55,743 nucleotides of DNA, taken from Adlercreutzia caecimuris B7 (lineage in GTDB: Bacteria > Actinomycetota > Coriobacteriia > Coriobacteriales > Eggerthellaceae). Position 1 is the stretch's first letter. Each line of letters begins with the position of its first letter. This document shows positions 1-8,916 of this stretch, piece after piece. The notes beneath the pieces are model-generated. The model ran no database searches. It saw only the letters and a program-made list of their open reading frames with translations, and had not been told where the DNA came from. The stretch is taken from positions 188,191-243,933 of the forward strand of contig NZ_KE159646.1 in assembly GCF_000403355.2 (NCBI RefSeq), given 5' to 3'. A program made the translations under genes and the position numbers.

Positions 1-135
1 ATGGGGGAGTACATGGCCCGGCGCTACGGCCAGTTCATGAGGGACTGGTACATGGCCAAGCTCGCGCAGGTCGCCCCCGCTGACGCTCCCAGGGCAGCGG
101 AGGTGGTCGGGGAGATAGCCGCGCTCTACGAGTAG
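1..135 (+). CDS. C-terminal end of a glycosyltransferase (partial)
   Basis: The first 44 codons are the 3' end of a gene entering from the left. The encoded tail is identical in sequence to the last 44 residues of the next gene (2694-2825), so this is a paralogue of the bifunctional glycosyltransferases that follow. The ATG at position 1 matches an internal methionine of the downstream copy and is not a start codon. The gene is therefore the first member visible here of a tandem array of at least three. Nothing can be said about its N-terminal part. Confidence 0.85.
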   Translation: MGEYMARRYGQFMRDWYMAKLAQVAPADAPRAAEVVGEIAALYE

Positions 136-177
136 GGTCCGGCCCCGGCGAAGTGGCAGGTTTCACGGAGGATTGGA
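1..177. repeat. Direct repeat, copy 1 (gene end plus intergenic RBS)
   Basis: Positions 1-177 match 2691-2867 with two visible differences (96 and 146). The repeat covers the last 44 codons of the upstream gene, its stop, and the spacer carrying the ggagg ribosome binding site of the next gene. The two copies bracket a complete glycosyltransferase gene, so recombination between them could delete or multiply it. Confidence 0.9.
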
Positions 178-182
178 AGAAG

Positions 183-2825
183 ATGGGTTATCGGAATAAA
201 AGTGCCAAAGCTGATAGTGAAGAGATCTTGCGGGAACGCGGCGGGATGCTCATGGATCGGCTTAACCAGGAGGCCCAAAAGAAGGAGCAGCGCATTTCGC
301 GAATCAATCAGATTTCACGGCGGTTTGAAAACGAGTGGGCGGGTCTGCAGGAACACGCCCTTATCCGTTGGTGGCTGAAGGTTCGGAAGTTGCTTGGCCG
401 CTCGACCCCTCGGGCTCTCTGCGAGCATCGCGTTTCGTTGCCTGTTTTCGGATCCAATCAGTTTCTCAATGGCTTTCTCTATAACTTCCCGCGCTACTTA
501 AACGCTATTCACGAAAGTAACGGTAGCGGTTATTTTGCCCCTTTGGATATTAAAGTGGGCATTATCACCGATGAGTTCATGTTCGATATATACAAGGATG
601 CATTTTCCTGCGTCTACATACCGCGCGCCAATTACAGAAAAGTGATCGACGAGCAGGATATCAGCTGCCTTCTCTACATAACAGGGTGGAGGGGCCGCGA
701 GTGTCCTGAGTATCCTATGGGAGACTATCGCGGCGACGAGGGGCATAGGGCCGCTGCAGATGCACTGACATACGCAAGATCTAGAGGGATCAAAACGATC
801 TTTCAGTCTATCGAGGATCCTCCGAACTACGCAGTGTTTCTTCCGATCGCGAAAGGCTGCGATTACATCTTTACTTCTGCCGAAGAGATGATTCCGCAGT
901 ATAAGAGGGACACGGGAAACCCCCATGTCTTCCTTTTGGAATATTCAGTTAATCCGCTGATGCACAATCCTATTGGGTTTTTGCGTAAAAATGACATATC
1001 GCCGAACTTCATGAAGCGGGGCGTTTTTTTCGCGGGGTCATACATGGGAAAATATCCCGAGCGATGTGCGGCGATGGAAAAAATATTCGATGGCATCATA
1101 GAGGGATCGGATCATCGCCTATTTATTGCCGATAGAAACTACGGGCTTAATCTGGGTGAATTATATGATTACCCAGAGCAGTATCGGGACTATCTTATGC
1201 CCTCGATTCCCCATGACGACCTCCAGAAGGCCCACAAGCTGTTCGACTACTCCGTCAACCTCAACAGCGTGACCACGAGCCCCACCATGTGCGCCATGCG
1301 GACCTACGAGGTCCAGGCGCTCGGGGGCCTCATGCTGTCCAACTACTCCCTGGCGGTGTCCAACCAGTTCCCCGAGATACCCATCGTGCTGGAGCCCTCC
1401 GAGGTGGGCCGCATCCTGGGCGGCCACACGCCCGGCGAGGTCCTGAACATGCAGCTCGACGGCATCCGGCGCATGTTCGGCGGCTGCACCGTCTACGACC
1501 GCCTCAACCGGATGTTCTCCCTGTGCGGCATCCCCGCCTCGTTCCCCGACCGCCCGGTCTACGTGCTCTGCGAGGACCCCGCCGCGCTGGCCGGGCCCCT
1601 GGCGGCCCAGTCCCTGGCCGGCGCCGAGGCGGTGGCCCTCTCCGAGGCGCCCGCGCGCCTGGCCGGCTCCGACGGTTTCGCGGTGGTGTGGGACGGCTCC
1701 GGCTCCAACCCGCACTTCCTCCAGGATCTGGTGAACGCCTTCAAGTTCGTGGACGTCGACTACGTGCGCTACGCCGGGGAGGGGGAGGCCGGCTACGACT
1801 ACGTCGAGGGGGAGCCCCCCGCCGAGGGGGCCCTGTTCAACCTGTCCCGCGTGCCCGTGGCCGAGGTCGCCTCCGGCTCGGCGGCCGGCCGCCGCGAGGG
1901 CTTCGCCCTGGCCGAGCCCGCCCCGCCGCGCCCCGTCTCGCCGGGCCCCAAGGACCTCGCCGTCATCGTGCCCGTCCACGACAACGGCCGCTACCTGGAG
2001 GGCCGCTGCTTCCGCAGCCTGCTGCGCAGCTCGGCCTTCGACCGCATGCGCGTCTACCTCGTCGACGACGGGTCCACCGATCCGGGCACCCTCGCCGCGG
2101 TCGAGCGCCTGGCGGCCTCCTACCCCAACGTGGTGGCTCACTTCTTCGGCGACGGCGGCTCGGGGAGCGCCTCCAGGCCGCGCAACAAGGGCCTGGAGAT
2201 GTGCGCCGAGCCCTACGTCACGTTCCTCGACCCTGACAACGAGGCCATAAACGACGGCTACGCGAGGCTGCTGGGGGAGGTCCGTCGCGGCGGCTGCGAC
2301 TTCGCCATGGGCACCGTGCTCATGGTGGACGGGACCGGCGGCGAGGCGTTCCCCCTGCGCTTCTGCGGGTCCGACGCCGCCTTCGACGACCCCCGCGCCG
2401 CCCTCGTCGAGAGCTCCTTCAAGGCCCAGAGCATGCAGGCGTGCGTGTTCGACTCCGCCTTCCTGCGACGCTCCGGCATCTCCCTGGTCGAGGGGGGCGT
2501 GGGCCAGGACACCCTGTTCTCCTACGAGGTGATGGCCGCGGCGCGGTGCATGGTGCACCTCGACCTCCCCATCCACGTCTACTACGCCGAGCGCTCCGGC
2601 TCGGCCGTGAACGCGGTGGGGGTGCGGTTCTTCGAGAAGAGCCTCCTCGTCGAGCGCGCCCAGGCGGCCTTCCTGGAGCGCGAGGGGCTTATGGGGGAGT
2701 ACATGGCCCGGCGCTACGGCCAGTTCATGAGGGACTGGTACATGGCCAAGCTCGCGCAGGTCGCCCCCGCTGACGCTCCCAGGGCGGCGGAGGTGGTCGG
2801 GGAGATAGCCGCGCTCTACGAGTAG
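183..2825 (+). CDS. Bifunctional glycosyltransferase (CgeB-like plus GT2)
   Basis: Probably builds a surface polysaccharide or glycan in the cytoplasm, with two transferase domains on one chain. The N-terminal half resembles the CgeB/group-1 type 2 glycosyltransferases, with IFQSIEDP near residue 205 and MCAMRTYEVQALGG near 368. The C-terminal half, from about residue 590, is a GT2 (GT-A) domain with AVIVPVHDNG, the DDGSTDPGT nucleotide-sugar motif and FLDPDNEA. The ATG at 183 is preferred over a GTG 30 bases upstream because ggagg (167-171) sits 11 bases before it, as in the next gene. The gene is a mosaic: codons up to about position 1195 are AT-richer with mixed codon use, while the rest is very GC-rich. 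That points to recombination between unlike alleles. The donor and acceptor sugars cannot be read from sequence. Confidence 0.85.
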   Translation: MGYRNKSAKADSEEILRERGGMLMDRLNQEAQKKEQRISRINQISRRFENEWAGLQEHALIRWWLKVRKLLGRSTPRALCEHRVSLPVFGSNQFLNGFLYNFPRYLNAIHESNGSGYFAPLDIKVGIITDEFMFDIYKDAFSCVYIPRANYRKVIDEQDISCLLYITGWRGRECPEYPMGDYRGDEGHRAAADALTYARSRGIKTIFQSIEDPPNYAVFLPIAKGCDYIFTSAEEMIPQYKRDTGNPHVFLLEYSVNPLMHNPIGFLRKNDISPNFMKRGVFFAGSYMGKYPERCAAMEKIFDGIIEGSDHRLFIADRNYGLNLGELYDYPEQYRDYLMPSIPHDDLQKAHKLFDYSVNLNSVTTSPTMCAMRTYEVQALGGLMLSNYSLAVSNQFPEIPIVLEPSEVGRILGGHTPGEVLNMQLDGIRRMFGGCTVYDRLNRMFSLCGIPASFPDRPVYVLCEDPAALAGPLAAQSLAGAEAVALSEAPARLAGSDGFAVVWDGSGSNPHFLQDLVNAFKFVDVDYVRYAGEGEAGYDYVEGEPPAEGALFNLSRVPVAEVASGSAAGRREGFALAEPAPPRPVSPGPKDLAVIVPVHDNGRYLEGRCFRSLLRSSAFDRMRVYLVDDGSTDPGTLAAVERLAASYPNVVAHFFGDGGSGSASRPRNKGLEMCAEPYVTFLDPDNEAINDGYARLLGEVRRGGCDFAMGTVLMVDGTGGEAFPLRFCGSDAAFDDPRAALVESSFKAQSMQACVFDSAFLRRSGISLVEGGVGQDTLFSYEVMAAARCMVHLDLPIHVYYAERSGSAVNAVGVRFFEKSLLVERAQAAFLEREGLMGEYMARRYGQFMRDWYMAKLAQVAPADAPRAAEVVGEIAALYE

Positions 2826-2867
2826 GGTCCGGCCCTGGCGAAGTGGCAGGTTTCACGGAGGATTGGA
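2691..2867. repeat. Direct repeat, copy 2
   Basis: Second copy of the 177-bp repeat at 1-177. It ends just before the start codon of the following paralogue (2874), so both complete genes begin with the same ribosome binding region and diverge immediately after it. Confidence 0.9.
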
Positions 2868-2873
2868 GAAGTA

Positions 2874-5486
2874 ATGGTGAGGAAAGATTCGGTCGACGGA
2901 AAGCCGAAGTCGTCTCCCGTTGAGAGGTCTCTTAAGATTGGGAAAAGATATAAGAAAGAATACGATCGACTTCTTCAATCGCGAGCCGTAAAAGTATGGC
3001 TCAAATCTCGTGCGCTGATGGGCAAGAAATACGCTGTCTATGACAAACAGTTTCCAGATTTGTCTCAGGAGGATCTCAAGAGCCTGCGAACAGGTGCCCC
3101 TACTCGAAAGGAACGGGCGTTGGGTGCTTTTGACTCAAATTGGCGACATCTCATAGCAGATATTTCGGACAGCAACGGCTCATCCTATTACGAAAAAGCT
3201 CCGTTTAGCGCAGGTATCATTACCGACGAGTATATGTACAACTATTACAAGGATGCGCTCGACTTCCACTATCTAAATAAAGACAACTACAAGGAAGAGA
3301 TCGAGGAGGGAGATTTCCGCTTCGTTCTTTTTGTGAGCTGCTGGCGCGGTCTCGGAGATGGCCAAGATTACAACTCTCCTGGAAAGAGGAAGGTGATCGA
3401 AGAGATTTTCCGTTTTGCAAAGCAGAAGGGCATCAAGACGATCTTCCAGTCCATTGAAGATCCTACCAGCTATGATATGTTCCTCGACATTGCAAAAGAG
3501 GCTGACTATATCTTTACTTCCGATCGTAACATGGTAGAGCGCTATAAAGCCGATACGGACAACGAGGATGTGCACGTGGCTGATTATGGGATCAACCCCT
3601 CGTTTCATAATCCCATCGGGCTCTTTTCCTGCAAGGGAAAAAGGCTGAATTATCTTGATAGCAGCGTATTGTTCTCCGGTTCTTGGTATGGCACCTATCC
3701 GCAACGATGCAAAGATACTTCAATGCTCTTTGAAGGTGTTCTGAAAGAAGCATTTCGTAATTTGATTATCGTTGATCGCAACAGCAATTTGCCCGCCAAC
3801 TTGAAGAAGGATTACGAATTCCCTGCTGTTTTCGAAGACTGCATAACTGATGCGATAGATCATAGAGATCTTCAGAAGGTGCACCGCTTATTCCGCTATT
3901 CAATCTGCGTTAATACCGTTAAAGACTCAGAAAGCATGTGCGCCATGCGAGTGTATGAGCTTCAAGCGCTTGGGTCGCTTATGTTCTCCAATTACGCTCT
4001 GGCAATTAGTTCTCGTTTTCCCTCGCTGTTTATGATTTTAGAGGGTCGCGAAGTAAAGAACATTGTCGATGGCTATACCGACCGAGAACTCGTGAACATG
4101 CAGATCGGCGGCATTCGGCGTATGTACTCGCGGTGCACTGTGTACGATCGTCTGAACGAGATGTTCGAGTATGTTGGTGAGGCTTTCCGATTTGAAAAGC
4201 GACGAGTGCTGATTGTCTGCGAGGGAGCCTCGCTTGTTGAATTGCAAAAAGCGTTTGATGAGGATAATTCAGTTACCGTAATCGACAAAAAGGGTGGGGA
4301 CTCTGTTGCTTCGCTTGCGGCTGAATTCGACTACCTGCTTTACGCTGACGAGGCTTTCGTGCGGCAAGAGCGCTTCCTTGAGGACGCGGTCAATGCCTTT
4401 AAGTTTACCGATGTGGACTACGTCTCTTGTACAGATGAGGTAACTTCTCGGTCGTACAACTATGTGAGCGGAACGGCAGAAAGGCACAACACGCTATTTG
4501 CATTAGCGAAGGTGGACGTCGATCGGTTACAGGATTCGGGGTATCTGTCTCAGCTTGGTGGATTCGAGATCGTTTGCGAGCGATGGGGGCGCACCACGAA
4601 AGCTGATAAAACTCTCGCTGTAATTGTGCCTATTCACAACAATGGACGGTATCTTGTCGACAGGTGTTTCCAAAGCCTGCTGCGAAGTTCGATCTTTGAC
4701 GACATGATGATTTACCTTGTTGATGACGGCTCGACCGACCCTGGAACACTGAAGACCATCAAGTGGCTTGAAGATCATTATGATAATGTTAAAACGTATC
4801 GATTTTCCGACACGGGAAGTGGAAGTGCGTCCCGGCCGAGGAACAAAGGCGTCGAGTTGAGCGTTGAGCCTTATGTTACGTATCTTGACCCCGACAATGA
4901 GGCCATAAACGACGGCTATGCGGTTCTTCTCGATAAACTGAAAGGCTCTGAGGCTGATTTTGCGGTGGGAACTATTCTGAAGGTTGCCGCCCCAAGCTAC
5001 GAGCCAATGGTGCTTACGCCTTCCTATCGTGAGGGGTTGAGCAGCGATCCTCGCAACGAACTGATTCGCACCAACTTCCTAGGTCAGAGCGTTCAGGCCG
5101 CGGTGCTGAGGCGCGAATTTTTGGAAGCATCTCAAATACAAAATGTCGAAAGAGCTGTTGGCCAGGACACGCTCTTCTATTACGAGATGATGCTCAATGC
5201 CCGGGCTTTCATTTTTGTCAATCTGCCTATTCATGTCTATTATGCCGAGCGGGCTGGAAGCGCAGTTAACGATATTCATAAGCCCTTTTTTGACAAGTCG
5301 CTTCTTTTAGAGAAGGAGCAGGTAAAGCGTTTGCGCGAGAAGGGTGTGCTGGATATCTATAAAAAGAATCGTCTTCAAGGCTTTGTCGATGGTTGGTATC
5401 GCGAGAAATTAAAGCTTGTGGCAGATGAGGACGAAAGGCTAGCTTGTGATCGGGTTATAGAAGAGATAGTTTTGCTCTATAATTGA
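2874..5486 (+). CDS. Bifunctional glycosyltransferase, tandem paralogue
   Basis: This 870-residue protein has the same layout as its upstream neighbour: a CgeB-like N-terminal domain (IFQSIEDPTSYD; MCAMRVYELQALGS near residue 355) and a GT2 domain from about residue 580 (AVIVPIHNNGRYL, DDGSTDPGTL, YLDPDNEAINDGY). Similarity covers the whole length, but the DNA is uniformly lower in GC than the 3' half of the neighbour. The ATG at 2874 follows the shared ribosome binding site. Tandem divergent paralogues suggest that each adds a different sugar, or that the array is a reservoir for recombination. Substrate unknown. Confidence 0.85.
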   Translation: MVRKDSVDGKPKSSPVERSLKIGKRYKKEYDRLLQSRAVKVWLKSRALMGKKYAVYDKQFPDLSQEDLKSLRTGAPTRKERALGAFDSNWRHLIADISDSNGSSYYEKAPFSAGIITDEYMYNYYKDALDFHYLNKDNYKEEIEEGDFRFVLFVSCWRGLGDGQDYNSPGKRKVIEEIFRFAKQKGIKTIFQSIEDPTSYDMFLDIAKEADYIFTSDRNMVERYKADTDNEDVHVADYGINPSFHNPIGLFSCKGKRLNYLDSSVLFSGSWYGTYPQRCKDTSMLFEGVLKEAFRNLIIVDRNSNLPANLKKDYEFPAVFEDCITDAIDHRDLQKVHRLFRYSICVNTVKDSESMCAMRVYELQALGSLMFSNYALAISSRFPSLFMILEGREVKNIVDGYTDRELVNMQIGGIRRMYSRCTVYDRLNEMFEYVGEAFRFEKRRVLIVCEGASLVELQKAFDEDNSVTVIDKKGGDSVASLAAEFDYLLYADEAFVRQERFLEDAVNAFKFTDVDYVSCTDEVTSRSYNYVSGTAERHNTLFALAKVDVDRLQDSGYLSQLGGFEIVCERWGRTTKADKTLAVIVPIHNNGRYLVDRCFQSLLRSSIFDDMMIYLVDDGSTDPGTLKTIKWLEDHYDNVKTYRFSDTGSGSASRPRNKGVELSVEPYVTYLDPDNEAINDGYAVLLDKLKGSEADFAVGTILKVAAPSYEPMVLTPSYREGLSSDPRNELIRTNFLGQSVQAAVLRREFLEASQIQNVERAVGQDTLFYYEMMLNARAFIFVNLPIHVYYAERAGSAVNDIHKPFFDKSLLLEKEQVKRLREKGVLDIYKKNRLQGFVDGWYREKLKLVADEDERLACDRVIEEIVLLYN

Positions 5487-5530
5487 CGGCATAGAGCAAA
5501 ATTGAGTTCGATATTGTTGAAAGGATAGAT

Positions 5531-6399
5531 GTGCAGTTTTTGAAACTTATTCGCGCTAAACACTGGGTGAAGAACGGTCTTGTCCTCTTTCCTTATCTTT
5601 TCTCAGCTGCGCCTGTTTCCGAATGGGGGGGGGTGCGTGCGCATTCCTGGCATTTAGTTTGGCAGCATCGGTCGTTTATATCGTAAACGACATAAGGGAC
5701 GCTGACGCTGACAGGCTCCATCCAATCAAATGTGGTCGGCCCATTGCAAGCGGAGCTATCGATCCAAAGGTCGCGATGGTCGTTGCCAGCGTCTTTCTTG
5801 CTCTGTCCGTTGTTCTCAGTGTCGCGTTCAGCGTGGAGCCCTTGATTGCTACCGCGATCGTTCTCTGCTATCTTCTGATTAATATGGCCTATAGCTTTGG
5901 GCTAAAAAATCATCCCCTTGTTGATGTGTCGATTGTTGCAATCGGTTTTTTGCTGCGCATACTGTATGGGGGAGCCTTCGGGGGAATTGAAGTTTCGCCA
6001 TGGCTGTTTCTCACCGTCACCTCCTTTTCCTTCTATCTGGCGTTAGGCAAACGGCGAGGTGAAATGAAGGAAGTGGGAACGGGCTCTCGCAAAAGTCTTG
6101 AAAAGTATACGATATCTTTTTTAGACGGCAGTATGCATGTATTTCTTTCGTGTACGCTTGTTTTTTATTCGCTTTGGGCTACATCACAATCGAAAGCGCA
6201 ACCGTTTTTCGAGATCTTTTTCTTTGTGAGTATCTTACTCGTTATGTTCGTGTGTATGCGCTACAGTTTTTTGGTAGATGCTACGCCGTCTGATGGCGAT
6301 CCAGTTGGAGTGCTATTAGCCGACAAAGGGTTGCTTATACTGGCCGCTGCGTGGTTGCTCTGCATGCTCATTCCGCTTTATGGTGTGCCAGCATTATGA
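5531..6399 (+). CDS. UbiA-family prenyltransferase, split at poly-G tract (phase OFF)
   Basis: A membrane prenyltransferase of the decaprenyl-phosphate phosphoribose synthase type, expected to transfer 5-phosphoribose from PRPP to polyprenyl phosphate. The GTG at 5531 follows gaaagga and encodes VQFLKLIRAKHWVKNGLVLF, the typical N-terminus of this family. The frame breaks at nine Gs (5625-5633). The rest continues in another frame as CAFLAFSLAASVVYIVNDIR, with the NDxxDxxxD prenyl-diphosphate/Mg motif in NDIRDADADRLHP, and several membrane helices. In the present state translation stops near 5686. Seven or ten Gs would join the frames into about 289 residues. The stop overlaps the HAD gene start (ATGA), so the tract may also modulate that gene. 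An ATG at 5623 could start a shortened protein, but it would lack the first helix. Confidence 0.82.
5625..5633 (+). repeat. Poly-G tract (G9), phase-variation site
   Basis: Nine consecutive Gs lie between the two reading-frame halves of the UbiA gene. A change of +1 or -2 restores one open frame. Mononucleotide tracts of this length are classic slipped-strand mispairing sites. Confidence 0.8.
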
Positions 6400-6959
6400 G
6401 AGTATTTGATTTTGACGGCACTATTTACCGAGGTGACAGCACTCTAGACTTCTACTTGTTCTGTCTTGGCAGGCAGCCTTCCTTGGCTTGGCAGATTGGA
6501 CGGCAGTTGCGCTATATGGCGAAAGCGCTTTGGAGAGGCAATGGGCGCACGGTTGTAAAGGAAGGTTTTTATTCCTTCATTCCCTGTGTAACGGAAATAG
6601 AGTCGTGCGTGCGTGATTTTTGGGAAAAGAACTCCAACAAGGTAAACAATGTGGTGCTTAAAAGGGTGCGGAAGGGGGATCTGGTGATATCGGCCTCGCC
6701 CGAATTTCTGTTGCGCCCCTTTTGCGACGCCCGGGGCTTTCAACTTATCGCTTCCGCCGTTGATCCTATGACGGGTGAATGCATGGGAGCCAACTGTCGA
6801 GGGGAAGAGAAGGTCAGAAGGTTTCTGGCCACATACTCTCGGGAGGCGATCGAGGAATTCTACTCGGACTCTACTTCGGATGAGCCTCTTGCCCGATGCG
6901 CGCAGCAAAGCTTCCTGGTGAGAAAAAAATCAATCGTTCCCTTTTTCGAGGGTAGCTAG
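6396..6959 (+). CDS. HAD-family phosphatase (IB type) of polyprenyl-phosphate sugar synthesis
   Basis: A 187-residue HAD hydrolase with VFDFDGTIYRGDST at the N-terminus (nucleophile and acid/base aspartates), ISASPEFLL as motif II, and FYSDSTSDEPL as motif III/IV. The ATG overlaps the stop of the UbiA gene as ATGA, so translation is probably coupled. UbiA/HAD pairs are known to make and dephosphorylate polyprenyl-phospho-5-phosphoribose, giving lipid-linked ribose or arabinose donors. The likely substrate is therefore the UbiA product, though this is inferred from the pairing. The membrane GT-C-like gene downstream would be a natural user of such a donor. Confidence 0.8.
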   Translation: MRVFDFDGTIYRGDSTLDFYLFCLGRQPSLAWQIGRQLRYMAKALWRGNGRTVVKEGFYSFIPCVTEIESCVRDFWEKNSNKVNNVVLKRVRKGDLVISASPEFLLRPFCDARGFQLIASAVDPMTGECMGANCRGEEKVRRFLATYSREAIEEFYSDSTSDEPLARCAQQSFLVRKKSIVPFFEGS

Positions 6960-7009
6960 GGTGTTCTGGATGCCCTCCACTTGCTGCGCGTTTATATGAA
7001 GGAGAGTGT

Positions 7010-8803
7010 ATGAAATCTTTTCAAAACCACGATGACCAGGATATATGGAACATTCTAATTTGTTCTGGAGTACAAATAGTTGGTTTTTGGGCGGTTGTAA
7101 TGGCGTTGTGCGCAATCGGTCTTTTTTTCGGTTTCCCGTTGCAGGCGGCCTATGTCATAGTTTCCTTTTGTGTGGTGGTCGCGCTCTCTGCTTTTCTTTC
7201 GGAGTGGGCGGGCAAAGTGGTGATGATTTCAGCGGCGGTTTCTCTTTGCGCCATTGCGTTGAGCTGTTTTTTGGCGGGGCAGTTCATTGATTGGTCTTGC
7301 GATGGAAACATGTATCATAAAATCGCTGTCGCGGCACTCTCAGAGGGTTGGAACCCTTTTCGTGGGTCTGTTGCAGACGCGGAGGCCTATTCTTTTGTGT
7401 ATCCAGAGGGTTCAAGCGCGGTTTTGTGGGTAGATCATTATGCTCAGGGACTCTGGGAATTCTCCTCGTGTCTATACGCTTTTACCCACAATATGGAAGC
7501 TTCAAAATGCTATACTCTCCTCGCGATGCTGGCTCTCTCTTTTCTAGTGTCTGGTTATTTAGGAGTCAAAGGATTTAAGGGCTGGCAGGCTTGTGTGGCG
7601 GGGCTGGTCGCAGGGGCGAATCCCATTGCGTTGGCTCAATTCTCCACGTACTACAATGACGCCTTCCTTGTCCTCAGCCTCGGTATCCTAATTGTGGGCT
7701 TAATTATGATTGCTGATTCGGATGCGCTGGCTTTGCGCGGGATCGCGCTTTTGGCGGTTGCGTCAGCGTTTGTTGGCTGCGTGGGTACGAAGTTTACCGG
7801 ATTGGCGTACGCTGGAATGTTTTCACTGGCATTTGCGTGTCTGTATATCGTGTTTGGTGTGCAGCGACGCAATGGTTTCAGTTTTAGGGAGCTTCTCAAG
7901 CTAGGTACGTTTCTGGTAGGGACGGTTCTGGTCTCGGTTCTCGTCATTGGCTTTTCTCCCTATGTAACCAATTACATCCATGAAGGCCACCCTTTCTATC
8001 CTCTTTTTGGGGAGGGCGCCGTGGATATTATGACGGGCAATTCTCCGTCTTGGATAACGGGGATGTCGTCTAGTATAGAAAAGGTGATTACCTCGCTGTT
8101 TTCTCCCGTATCTAATCCGTATTTGGGCCATGAATCGGCTGAGCCTCTTTTCAAAGTTCCATTCACCTGGGACGAATCTGAGTTGTCATGGCTCAGGTCT
8201 TGCGATTTGAGAATGAGCGGGTTCGGCGTTCTCTTTAGTGGATCGTTTATTCTGTGCCTCTTAGTTTGTCCGGTCATGCTGGTTGTCTTGTACCGGCGAT
8301 GTAGACTGTTCTTTGCGTGCTTTGTAGCATATCTCATTGCGACCGTTGGATTAATGCTCGGCCTTTCTGATAGCTGGTGGGCGCGATATAGCGGTTACGC
8401 CTATTATTTTGTTGTCTTTGTACTCGTATTCCTGTTCTTTGATGCCAATTCGCGTAAGAAGGCCTGGTACAGGAGGGTGAGTGCGTTTACGAGTGTGACG
8501 CTGTTGGTGTGCCTGCTGGCAAATAGTGCCTTCTTCTTTTCGTACAACATCGTTCCTCATTGGTTGGATTCTCGCGAATGGTATGACACTATCGACTCGC
8601 TGGCCGAAGTCACCGAGCGAGACGATGTTGATTTGCATATTGGCGTAAGGGGTGCTCAGCCAGGACTGCTGTATACTCTGCGAGATTGGGGTATCCCGTT
8701 TGAGTACGAGGGGATAAACCCCGAAGGATTTGTCGCGGATGGGGAATTGCAACATCTGGAGTATAGATTTAACCCTAAGAGCGGCAATGACGGAGCGGAG
8801 TGA
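7010..8803 (+). CDS. Polytopic membrane protein, probable GT-C glycosyltransferase
   Basis: A 597-residue protein with about ten hydrophobic segments. The first loop after two or three helices carries DWSCDGNMYHK near residue 94, an acidic motif placed as in GT-C enzymes that use polyprenyl-phosphate sugars. A soluble C-terminal part follows from about residue 520. The ATG is preceded by aaggag at good spacing. It follows the UbiA/HAD pair in the same direction, which fits an enzyme that uses the lipid-linked pentose on the outer face of the membrane. No family was recognised by name, so a flippase or another membrane transferase remains possible. Confidence 0.6.
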   Translation: MKSFQNHDDQDIWNILICSGVQIVGFWAVVMALCAIGLFFGFPLQAAYVIVSFCVVVALSAFLSEWAGKVVMISAAVSLCAIALSCFLAGQFIDWSCDGNMYHKIAVAALSEGWNPFRGSVADAEAYSFVYPEGSSAVLWVDHYAQGLWEFSSCLYAFTHNMEASKCYTLLAMLALSFLVSGYLGVKGFKGWQACVAGLVAGANPIALAQFSTYYNDAFLVLSLGILIVGLIMIADSDALALRGIALLAVASAFVGCVGTKFTGLAYAGMFSLAFACLYIVFGVQRRNGFSFRELLKLGTFLVGTVLVSVLVIGFSPYVTNYIHEGHPFYPLFGEGAVDIMTGNSPSWITGMSSSIEKVITSLFSPVSNPYLGHESAEPLFKVPFTWDESELSWLRSCDLRMSGFGVLFSGSFILCLLVCPVMLVVLYRRCRLFFACFVAYLIATVGLMLGLSDSWWARYSGYAYYFVVFVLVFLFFDANSRKKAWYRRVSAFTSVTLLVCLLANSAFFFSYNIVPHWLDSREWYDTIDSLAEVTERDDVDLHIGVRGAQPGLLYTLRDWGIPFEYEGINPEGFVADGELQHLEYRFNPKSGNDGAE

Positions 8804-8916
8804 TGATGCCCGGAGCTATCCAAGCACTGGCCAAGAAAGCAGAATGTTGCTGACCACATAAGAAGACAGAAATCGATCGGCCTCATTGCTCAATATGAGA
8901 GAGCGGGTGAATAGCT

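Noticed and set aside
1289-2236. Plus-strand Arg/Pro-rich frame of 315 codons
   Set aside because: A frame shadow of the glycosyltransferase in GC-rich DNA; no domain or ribosome binding site.
1161-2576. Long minus-strand frame (471 codons) opposite the GC-rich half of the first glycosyltransferase
   Set aside because: High GC at third positions removes stops on the other strand. The protein is His/Gly/Val-rich low complexity without domains, and the plus strand has a clear family match.
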